From: Sphaerochaetaceae bacterium
Lineage (GTDB): Bacteria; Spirochaetota; Spirochaetia; Sphaerochaetales; Sphaerochaetaceae
Reading direction: 5' to 3'
Length of the DNA: 32,428 nucleotides
Assembly (NCBI GenBank): GCA_024699225.1
Contig: JAILPZ010000053.1
Coordinates: 1-32,428, forward strand
Position 1 is the first letter of the stretch, and every line of letters begins with the position of its first letter. The notes below the pieces were generated by a model that saw nothing but the letters and a program-made list of their open reading frames with translations, had not been told where the DNA came from and made no database searches. This document shows positions 25,932 to 32,428 of this stretch, piece by piece. Made by a program: the position numbers and the translations under genes.

Positions 25932-26809
25932 TGACTACCGGAGAGCTGTACAGAAAGAGTGTAAGGGAGCTTGAGAGTGTATCTGACTCCCCTTCTCTGG
26001 ACGCTGAGCTTATTTTTGAATTCGTCACTTCCCTGGACCGCACGGGACTGTTTCTTCACGAGAAGGACGAACTGGACCCTGATAAAGAAGAAAAAATAAA
26101 GAATCTGATTGCAAGAAGAAAAACAGGAGAACCACTATCCTACATAACAGGCACGAGGGGTTTCTGGAAATCAGTTTTCCACACGCCTAAAGGAGTTCTT
26201 ATACCCCAGCCGGATACGGAGACTCTGGTTGAAAGTGCTGTCAGTAAGGCTCTTGAAACAGAAAACAGGGAAAGCTTTAAGATTCTTGACCTGTGCTCAG
26301 GAACGGGGTGCGTGGGAATAAGCTGTGCTCTTGAGCTGTGCGGCAGTTTTAAGAACCTGAGTCTTACCCTCTCGGATATAAGTAAGACGGCCTTTAAGGC
26401 CATGAAGGAAAACGCTTCTTTAATTCTGAAAGATAAGCCTGTTAGTGTTAACTGTATTCTGTCAGACCTGTTTGACGGCTTTGAGGGACAGAAGTTTGAC
26501 ATGATAACAGCCAATCCACCGTACATTGAAAGCGCCGTGGTAGGAACATTGCCTGCAGAGGTGCAGGCAGAGCCCCTTCTTGCACTGGACGGAGGGAAGG
26601 ACGGACTGGATTTAATCCGCAGGATAGCAGACCTCTCTCCCCTGTACCTTAGGGATGGCGGATACCTTTTGATGGAAACAGGTTACGACCAGGGGCCGCG
26701 TACGGAGGCACTTCTTCAGCACAGTGGCTTTGAGGAAGTTGAGATTATCAGGGACCTGGGCCTCAGAGACAGGGTTGTTTGCGGTAAAAAGTTGCCAAGA
26801 CAGGCCTAA
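25931..26809 (+). CDS. prmC: Release factor glutamine methyltransferase
   Basis: A 292-residue SAM-dependent methyltransferase that methylates the GGQ glutamine of release factors. It shows the SAM loop LDLCSGTGCVGIS (119-131), the catalytic NPPY (195-198) and an N-terminal helical domain with GEPLSYITGTRGFW. The usual PRPETE reads PQPDTE. Its ATG overlaps the prfA stop by one base (TAATG), the classic prfA-prmC pairing. Confidence 0.96.
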   Translation: MTTGELYRKSVRELESVSDSPSLDAELIFEFVTSLDRTGLFLHEKDELDPDKEEKIKNLIARRKTGEPLSYITGTRGFWKSVFHTPKGVLIPQPDTETLVESAVSKALETENRESFKILDLCSGTGCVGISCALELCGSFKNLSLTLSDISKTAFKAMKENASLILKDKPVSVNCILSDLFDGFEGQKFDMITANPPYIESAVVGTLPAEVQAEPLLALDGGKDGLDLIRRIADLSPLYLRDGGYLLMETGYDQGPRTEALLQHSGFEEVEIIRDLGLRDRVVCGKKLPRQA

Positions 26810-26820
26810 AATTGTATAAA
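26792..26820 (+). promoter_or_regulatory. Candidate internal promoter for rel, predicting a leaderless message
   Basis: TTGCCA (26792-26797), exactly 17 bases, then TATAAA (26815-26820). The start codon of rel begins 8 bases after the -10 box, where transcription would normally start, and no ribosome site precedes that codon. Confidence 0.5.
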
Positions 26821-26827
26821 TTAGCTT

Positions 26828-28867
26828 ATGTACGAAGAGTTGATTAACAGATTTCTTACCAAGACTGATAAATACTCACCGGAAGACAGGGAAAAAATTG
26901 CGAAGGCCGCTTTTTATGCCAATGAGAAGCATATTGACCAGAAGAGAAAGAGCGGCGAGCCCTATATAATTCATCCCCTTGCTGTAGGCGAAATACTTGT
27001 CCAGAAATTCAATATGGATGCCGACACTGTCTGTGCCGGTCTTCTTCACGATGTAATCGAAGATACTGATGCAACGGAAGAGGAAGTTACAGCCCTGTTC
27101 GGAAAGAATGTCTGTGAGCTGGTTCAGGGTGTTACCAAGATTAAGGCCATCAAGAACCTTTCAAGAAGCCTGGCGGAGGCTGAGACCATAAGAAAGATGT
27201 TTATTGCCATGAGCAAGAACATGCCGGTCATAATCATCAAGCTCTCCGATAAGCTTCACAACATGCGTACCCTTCAGTACATGGATCCGGTCCGTGCAAA
27301 GGAAAAGGCAAAGGAGTGTCTTGATATTTACGCTCCGCTTGCCGACAGACTCGGTATTTTCTGGATGAAGGCTGAACTTGAAGACCTCTGTCTTAAGGCT
27401 CTCAAGCCCGACACCTATGAATATATTGCAGGCTTCCTCAAGGAAAAGAAGGCTGAAAGCGTTCAGTACCTTGAAACTGTCAGAAAGAAGATTGCAAATG
27501 CGTGCATAAAGGCCGGAATCAAGGGAATTACGATTAAGACCAGACAGAAGCATATCTACTCCGTCTACATGAAGATGAAGAAGAGAAGAAAAGAGATTGA
27601 TGAAATCTTTGACCTTCTCGGGGTGAGGGTAATCTGTAATTCTGTTCCGGAGTGCTACACACTCATAGGAATAATCCATCAGCTCTGGCCGCCTATGGAA
27701 GGAAGGTTCAAGGACTATATTGCCATGCCTAAGGCTAACAACTACCAGAGCCTCCATACAACTATCATGGCCATGAACGGTGTTGTTCTTGAAGTTCAGA
27801 TACGTACCTACGAGATGGACCAGATTGCTGAGTACGGTGTTGCCTCCCACTGGGTCTACAAGGCTCAGAGCGGAAGCGCCCAGGCCGCTCAGGACTGGTC
27901 AAACATGGACAGCCGCCAGCTTTCAAGAATTGCAACCAAGCTCAAGAGCTGGAACTCAGAGATTGAGCAGAGCGAGTCCTTCATGGAAGACCTCAAGGAT
28001 GAGCTTTTAAAGGATACAATCTACGTATTCACACCTAAAGGACAGGCCATAGAGCTTCCTATAGGAGCTACGGCCCTGGACTTTGCCTACCTCATCCATA
28101 CTGAAATCGGAAACCACACGGTCAGTGCCAAGGCCAACGGAGCCATCATTCCTCTTGGACAGAGCCTTGAGAACACACAGGTTATTGAAATTATAACCCA
28201 GAAAAACGCCCACCCGCGCGTTACCTGGCTTAAATATGCACATACAACCAGTGCCAGAAGAAAGATCAGAAACTGGCTCAACAAGTATGATGACAACCTC
28301 GTTATTGAGAAGAACATTATTGCCAGGAAGAAGGAAATAGAAGAAGCGGTAAAGCATGAGCCAGAACCGGAACCGGAGCTTAAAGACAGTGACATTGTCC
28401 GCTCCATCTCTGATATTTCCAGAAGCTCGGTTACTGTCGGTTCTACAAAGAACATGATGATAAGCATTGCTCAGTGCTGTAATCCTGTTCCGGGAGATAA
28501 GATTGTAGGCTATGTTTCAAGAGGCAGGGGAATTATTGTCCACAGGGCAGACTGCCCGAACCTGGCACACATGTCCGAGATTGAACAGAGAAAGATAACG
28601 GTCGAATGGGAGTCAGACTCTGAGACAATCACAAGACGTTTTACAGTCATAAGCAAGAGAACACAGAACCTGTTCAGCGAGATTGAAGGCGCAATCAGAA
28701 ACTACAAGGGACACCTCATTTCCGGAAGCCTTATTGATGATGAGATGGGTAATCTGCAGGGAACCTTCATGCTTGAATGTGATAAAGAAGAATCATATAA
28801 GAAAATTGTTAAGGCAATCCGCGGAATTCCAAGTATAATCAAAATATCTCAGGCACCAATGAATTAA
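26828..28867 (+). CDS. rel: Bifunctional (p)ppGpp synthetase/hydrolase (Rel/SpoT)
   Basis: A 679-residue stringent-response enzyme that makes (p)ppGpp from GTP/GDP and ATP and also degrades it. The hydrolase HD domain has HDVIEDT (74-80) with surrounding conserved HP and KLSDKLHNMRTL segments. The synthetase domain has RFKDYIAMPK (293-302), YQSLHT (306-311) and EVQIRT (322-327). A TGS domain begins near 393 (TIYVFTPKG), then a conserved-cysteine region (AQCCNPVPGD...GRGIIVHRADCPN) and a C-terminal ACT domain. Both catalytic halves look intact, so this is probably the only long RSH enzyme of the cell. It starts 18 bases after prmC. Confidence 0.97.
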   Translation: MYEELINRFLTKTDKYSPEDREKIAKAAFYANEKHIDQKRKSGEPYIIHPLAVGEILVQKFNMDADTVCAGLLHDVIEDTDATEEEVTALFGKNVCELVQGVTKIKAIKNLSRSLAEAETIRKMFIAMSKNMPVIIIKLSDKLHNMRTLQYMDPVRAKEKAKECLDIYAPLADRLGIFWMKAELEDLCLKALKPDTYEYIAGFLKEKKAESVQYLETVRKKIANACIKAGIKGITIKTRQKHIYSVYMKMKKRRKEIDEIFDLLGVRVICNSVPECYTLIGIIHQLWPPMEGRFKDYIAMPKANNYQSLHTTIMAMNGVVLEVQIRTYEMDQIAEYGVASHWVYKAQSGSAQAAQDWSNMDSRQLSRIATKLKSWNSEIEQSESFMEDLKDELLKDTIYVFTPKGQAIELPIGATALDFAYLIHTEIGNHTVSAKANGAIIPLGQSLENTQVIEIITQKNAHPRVTWLKYAHTTSARRKIRNWLNKYDDNLVIEKNIIARKKEIEEAVKHEPEPEPELKDSDIVRSISDISRSSVTVGSTKNMMISIAQCCNPVPGDKIVGYVSRGRGIIVHRADCPNLAHMSEIEQRKITVEWESDSETITRRFTVISKRTQNLFSEIEGAIRNYKGHLISGSLIDDEMGNLQGTFMLECDKEESYKKIVKAIRGIPSIIKISQAPMN

Positions 28868-28886
28868 GCCTGTAACAGGAGGCTGT

Positions 28887-29339
28887 ATGTCCGCTAATCT
28901 CAGAATTGTCATGGCAAATGACCATGGTGGAGTCGAAATTGCAAGAGAACTCAAGGCTTATCTTGAGGGTAAAGGACATGAAGTTGTCTGGCTCGGAACA
29001 GAAACCGAGGACAGTTGTGACTATCCGGATCAGGCAAAACTTGCCTGCAGGGAGTACCTTAAAGGTTCCTATGATTTCGGAATTCTCTGCTGCGGTACCG
29101 GAATTGGTATTTCAATTTCTGCAAACAAGATTAAAGGCATAAGATGTGCCCTTCCGCAGAACTGTTATGCTGCAGAAAAGGCAAAAGAACATAATAACGC
29201 AAATTTCATAGCTTTCGGCGGACGCATAGACTATCCGGAAAGCCCTGTGAGCATGATTCAGAGATTTATTGATACGGAAGTATCAAAGGAAAGCAGGCAT
29301 CAGAACCGTGTTGCCAAAATGATGGCTCTGGAAAAATAA
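28887..29339 (+). CDS. rpiB: Ribose-5-phosphate isomerase B
   Basis: A 150-residue RpiB/LacAB-family isomerase that interconverts ribose 5-phosphate and ribulose 5-phosphate. Active-site landmarks: NDHGG (11-15), DYPD (45-48), Cys69 in LCCGTGIG, the phosphate-binding SANKIKGIR segment and His102-Asn103 in the EHNNANFIAFGGR block. GGAGG stands upstream of the ATG. It ends the xdh-like/prfA/prmC/rel series. Allose or galactose phosphates are alternative substrates in this family. Confidence 0.92.
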   Translation: MSANLRIVMANDHGGVEIARELKAYLEGKGHEVVWLGTETEDSCDYPDQAKLACREYLKGSYDFGILCCGTGIGISISANKIKGIRCALPQNCYAAEKAKEHNNANFIAFGGRIDYPESPVSMIQRFIDTEVSKESRHQNRVAKMMALEK

Positions 29340-29340
29340 G

Positions 29341-29868
29341 TTACCTGTAATCTCTCCAGGAGCCCTTTACATAGAAGTCGTAAATAATGGCGCTCACAAA
29401 AACAGAAACAGTATTCTCTCTGAAGTTCCACGCAATTCCTATGGGAAGGAATGACTGTCTCTGAGAGGACTCAGGGGATCCCGTTGCAATGGGAGTAAAT
29501 CTTAACGTGATATATGTGGGAACAAAACCCTCCGTTACAAAGAATCCGGCGCTGACCAGTGTGTTTATGTTTGAACCCGAGTATTCAGTGCCTGTAACCC
29601 TGTCCCCTATAAGGGATAGTCCCGCTTCAAAACCGCAGACAAACTCGGAGAAAGGAGAAGGAACAAGTTCCGTCATGGCCTCAAGGTTCAGTTCCACCCT
29701 CTTTGTAAGCCCCAGGGAGACTCCTCCCAGAACATGAAGCCCGAACTCTCCGTCTCTGGCCACAATGCTTCCATGGCCAACCCTTATGGAGATATCCTGC
29801 ATGAAAGCTGAAGCAACAAGAGGAAAAACAAGTAAAAGCACGACAAAAATACAGATAAGTTTCTTCAT
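29341..29868 (-). CDS. Exported protein, probable small outer-membrane beta-barrel
   Basis: A 175-residue protein with a clear signal peptide (KKLICIFVVLLLVFPLVASA, cleavage about residue 21). The mature part is made of alternating hydrophobic strands with Gly and aromatic girdle residues (EFGLHVLGGVSLGLTKRVELNLEAM, FVCGFEAGLSLIG, YITLRFTPIATG), as in small outer-membrane barrels. It ends in Arg rather than the usual aromatic. No family recognised. It follows the similar exported gene by 4 bases and is last in its operon. Confidence 0.75.
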   Translation of the reverse strand: MKKLICIFVVLLLVFPLVASAFMQDISIRVGHGSIVARDGEFGLHVLGGVSLGLTKRVELNLEAMTELVPSPFSEFVCGFEAGLSLIGDRVTGTEYSGSNINTLVSAGFFVTEGFVPTYITLRFTPIATGSPESSQRQSFLPIGIAWNFRENTVSVFVSAIIYDFYVKGSWRDYR

Positions 29869-29872
29869 GGCA

Positions 29873-30370
29873 TCAGAAAAGTGAAGTCATTCTGAGCAGA
29901 CTTATGCTCCAGGTCCTGAACCCTGTTTTGTCAAATGTTGCCGATAAGGCAAACCATTCATACATATAATCCTTATCCAGGACCCTGAAAAGGGATAGCT
30001 CTGCATAAGGATAAAACCGCCCGCCTTCCAGACTCACCCCGCCACCCAGAGACGGACTCCAGGGGCCTGGATTAATCATGATAAAGGAAAGCGGATTCTT
30101 CATACTCTTAAACAGCTCCAGTGAAACCATGGCCTTAAGGCCCGACCATCCGAGACCTGAAGAGCTGAGCTTTAATCCACTCTGAATGTTTATAAAAGGA
30201 TTTGCATATTTCAGTCTGAAAGGTCTGAAAACAAAGTTCATATCAACTTCTGTGGCGGCATCTGATGAGCCGGTAAGTGAAATTCCAACCCCTGTAGAGA
30301 ACTTTTCAAGAGCTGAGATAGAAGTGAGAATAATCAGAAACAGAATAAGAGTTAAAACTGCTTTTTTCAT
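29873..30370 (-). CDS. Exported protein, probable small outer-membrane beta-barrel
   Basis: A 165-residue protein with a signal peptide cleaved near residue 20 (ILTSISA). The mature region has alternating strands (FSTGVGISLTGSS, VDMNFVFRPFRLKY, FYPYAELSLFRV) and ends in SLLRMTSLF. The terminal Phe is the classic recognition mark for the outer-membrane assembly machinery. No known family. It starts 3 bases after the phospholipase-like gene and precedes another barrel-like gene, so the three are probably made together. Confidence 0.75.
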   Translation of the reverse strand: MKKAVLTLILFLIILTSISALEKFSTGVGISLTGSSDAATEVDMNFVFRPFRLKYANPFINIQSGLKLSSSGLGWSGLKAMVSLELFKSMKNPLSFIMINPGPWSPSLGGGVSLEGGRFYPYAELSLFRVLDKDYMYEWFALSATFDKTGFRTWSISLLRMTSLF

Positions 30371-30373
30371 TAA

Positions 30374-31648
30374 TTACCCCATAATTGTGCAGAGGATGAA
30401 GTTGATAAAACCAGTGAAGTTCCTCCACTCTTGCGCTTTCTCTTCAAAAATAGGCTCAGTGTCTTTCATGAGACTTTCAAAATGATTGCAGAGAACCTCT
30501 GCAAATTCAGGACTGTCAATTATAATTGCCATCTCATTAGACAGGGCAAGGGATCTGAAATTAAGATTTGCAGACCCTATCATTGAATACCTTCTGTCCA
30601 CAATCATCAGTTTCTCATGAAGAAGGTTATCTGTCTTATCTGTAGTTATTTCTCCGTAGACATTTACTCCGCAGTCCAGCAGATCCATCACACCGTACTT
30701 GGCAGCAATTCTGTTACCTGTTCTCTCATCAAGAGGAAAAATCAGAGTAAACTCCACTCCTCTGTCTGTTGTATCTTTAATTGCTTTCTTCATATCTCCG
30801 TTTAACAGAGGAAGTAGTGGAAGACACAGTATCTCCTTCTCTGCGCTGTAGAACATGGAACCAAAAAGGAGAGACATGGTAGAGTCCGAGCCTCCCTGAT
30901 TAATAACCCAGGCATGAAGCCATCCGTTATCTGGATAGTCAGGTATTTCAGAAGTCTTGAGCTCTCCAATCTCCTCCCAACTGTATGTATCCCACGTTTC
31001 AACAAAAATGGAAGTAAGCACCTGGGCACAGTCGGGGGACTCAAAGACATACATGGCATCTCTCTGGCCTGTGGTCTGACTGCTTGTAGTAGAATTGTAA
31101 TTAAGGTTCATTCCGCCAACCATTACCGTATGACCGTCTATTACTACAAGTTTTCTGTGTTCCCTGAGAAAATACTTATTAAGCCCGGCTGCACGGTCTA
31201 TTGCGTAGGAGTTGTATCTGTACAGATGAACCCCCTTTTCCCTCATCCAGTCAATGCTCCTTAAATGGTATTTACTCTCCGTCATGTCAATGAGACTGGA
31301 AGAGTCATACATAAAGTATACCTCAACACCTTCCTGAGCCCTTCTGGTAAGAGCTTCATAGAGAATTTCGTTTTCCTCACATTCTGAAACAAGGAATGAA
31401 CAGAGCAAGATGTAGTTTTCAGCTTTATTTACGTAAGAGACCAGTTCATCAAGCCAGAGTTCCCCGTCATGAAATATTTCAACATCTCTGAGTTCTACTG
31501 AGGAAAAGCTCATTATATCCAGTTTTTCTCCCAAATCCACTTCGGTATCAGTTACGACAGGATCAGTAACCATGGCCTTTGTAGACCCGCATGAAACTGC
31601 AAGGATCAGAAACAGAGAGAAAAACAGTATGCTCAAGAACTTTCTCAT
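30374..31648 (-). CDS. Phospholipase D superfamily lipoprotein (cardiolipin-synthase-like)
   Basis: A 424-residue lipoprotein: hydrophobic signal with lipobox LAVSC (Cys20), then two PLD half-domains. The HxKxxxxD motifs are complete: HRKLVVID (His164, Lys166, Asp171) followed by GGMNLN, and HEKLMIVD (His344, Lys346, Asp351) followed by GSANLN. Such enzymes transfer or hydrolyse phosphatidyl groups, as in cardiolipin synthesis or phospholipid remodelling. Lipidation places it on the periplasmic side of the inner membrane or in the outer membrane rather than as an integral synthase with N-terminal helices. Its start overlaps the upstream fusion gene by ATGA. Confidence 0.92.
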   Translation of the reverse strand: MRKFLSILFFSLFLILAVSCGSTKAMVTDPVVTDTEVDLGEKLDIMSFSSVELRDVEIFHDGELWLDELVSYVNKAENYILLCSFLVSECEENEILYEALTRRAQEGVEVYFMYDSSSLIDMTESKYHLRSIDWMREKGVHLYRYNSYAIDRAAGLNKYFLREHRKLVVIDGHTVMVGGMNLNYNSTTSSQTTGQRDAMYVFESPDCAQVLTSIFVETWDTYSWEEIGELKTSEIPDYPDNGWLHAWVINQGGSDSTMSLLFGSMFYSAEKEILCLPLLPLLNGDMKKAIKDTTDRGVEFTLIFPLDERTGNRIAAKYGVMDLLDCGVNVYGEITTDKTDNLLHEKLMIVDRRYSMIGSANLNFRSLALSNEMAIIIDSPEFAEVLCNHFESLMKDTEPIFEEKAQEWRNFTGFINFILCTIMG

Positions 31649-32428
31649 AAAATAAAAACCTTAGGTAAAAGCTTACTGAAACTGTAGTGTAAAAGTTTTT
31701 TTGTTTTTATTGAATATAGATAAATCTGTAAATCAGGATTTGAGAACTCACTCAGAATCTGACGGCATATTGCACATGGAGGTGCAGGCTCATCAGACTC
31801 GGTAGCAACAGCAAGTGCCTTGAACCTCACTGACGGACCCTCGGAAGCAAGAGCTGCCAGGGTAGCTCCCTGCTCTGCACACCTTGTAGCTCCAAAAGAA
31901 GCATTTTCCACATTACAGCCGTGGTAAATGCCGCCTTTATCAGTCATGATGGCAGCTCCTACGCGGAACTTTGAGTACGGAGCGTAGGCTTTAAGCATGG
32001 TCTTTGAGGCTTCATCTACAAGTTTTCCGATGAAGGTTGAATCTACCGTGTCCTGAATCTTCTTTTCAACAAGAACATTGAAATCCTCTACCGAAGAGAA
32101 GTCTCCGAAATTCTCAAATGAAGGAATTACAAAGTCAGCCCCTGAGAGAAGAAGCTCCTCGGGAGAGAAGCTTGTGCTGATTCCTATGGCTGAACAGGAG
32201 GCATCTCTTGCAGCGCTGAGTCCGTTAAGCGCATCTTCGGCAACTATTGTCTCTTCGTAGGAGAGGCAGAGTTTTGCAGCAGCATAGCGGTAAATATCTC
32301 CGCTTGGCTTGGTCTGTACAACCTCATCTCCACATATGACTGCATCAAACAGATTAATATCAAGGCCGGTTTCAGCCATGCTGCTCAGAAACTTCTTCCT
32401 GTCTGAGCTTGTGGCCACGGCAAGCTTG
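31645..32428 (-). CDS. HAD-family hydrolase fused to cytidine deaminase (5' end outside window)
   Basis: The frame is open to the window edge, where KLAVATSSD marks the middle of a HAD phosphatase. The HAD part continues with the lysine motif TKPSGD and the acidic motif EDALNGLSAARDA, typical of beta-phosphoglucomutase-like enzymes; its nucleophile Asp lies outside the window. After a linker of about 25 residues comes a complete cytidine deaminase domain: YAPYSKFRVGAA, CNVENASFG, the zinc/catalytic CAE and the PCAICRQIL zinc pair. It converts cytidine to uridine. The same chain may therefore deaminate a nucleoside and remove or move a phosphate. The stop overlaps the next gene's start by 4 bases. 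Confidence 0.88.
   Translation of the reverse strand, partial: KLAVATSSDRKKFLSSMAETGLDINLFDAVICGDEVVQTKPSGDIYRYAAAKLCLSYEETIVAEDALNGLSAARDASCSAIGISTSFSPEELLLSGADFVIPSFENFGDFSSVEDFNVLVEKKIQDTVDSTFIGKLVDEASKTMLKAYAPYSKFRVGAAIMTDKGGIYHGCNVENASFGATRCAEQGATLAALASEGPSVRFKALAVATESDEPAPPCAICRQILSEFSNPDLQIYLYSIKTKKLLHYSFSKLLPKVFIL

Noticed and set aside
27161-27850. Minus-strand frame of 229 codons inside rel
   Set aside because: It lies wholly opposite a clear, conserved rel gene and has no recognisable domain.

Overview
The window looks like chromosomal DNA of an anaerobic, host-associated diderm bacterium, most consistent with a spirochaete of the Treponema/Sphaerochaeta type. This is an inference. 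It rests on two small exported proteins that look like outer-membrane barrels, several lipoproteins with spirochaete-style signal peptides, a STAS/PP2C partner-switching operon, a divergent formate-tetrahydrofolate ligase and Lpl-type sugar ABC permeases. The standard genetic code fits every gene. No rRNA, tRNA or CRISPR array was found.

Layout. 1-504 (+): 3' end of a malic enzyme. 4072-490 (-): three-gene partner-switching operon (STAS protein; membrane-anchored PP2C phosphatase fused to an RsbW-like kinase; STAS fused to an aminoglycoside-kinase-like domain). 4217-5485 (+): Thr/Ser-rich beta-helix lipoprotein with a strong terminator. 5575-8053: tandem array of a roughly 136-bp noncoding repeat, interrupted by an ISL3-type insertion sequence (5802-7757) that also carries a small second gene. 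8252-10012 (+): fhs. 11283-10063 (-): His-rich COG0523 metal-chaperone GTPase. 12227-11325 (-): ribokinase-like kinase.

21658-12323 (-): a tightly coupled operon of about 9.3 kb. It begins with an ECF S-component-like membrane protein and two Lpl-type permeases, followed by a large Thr-tract solute-binding lipoprotein. Two successive modules then follow, each made of two small four-helix membrane proteins and one MalK/UgpC-type ATPase. The four small membrane proteins match no family I recognise, and this duplicated membrane-membrane-ATPase layout is the best candidate for an undescribed system. A terminator at 12275-12302 ends the operon just before the ribokinase gene.

21845-29339 (+): a molybdenum hydroxylase of the xanthine dehydrogenase family carrying its own two [2Fe-2S] domains and a C-terminal extension with four 4Fe-4S motifs, followed by prfA, prmC, rel and rpiB. 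A good promoter lies before the first gene, and a possible leaderless promoter lies before rel. 32428-29341 (-): a HAD-hydrolase/cytidine-deaminase fusion (cut by the window edge), a phospholipase-D-family lipoprotein and two small barrel-like exported proteins.

Metabolically, the xanthine-dehydrogenase-like enzyme, cytidine deaminase, ribokinase, ribose-5-phosphate isomerase B and formate-THF ligase would fit nucleoside/purine and one-carbon salvage in an anaerobe. That link is inferred from gene content only.
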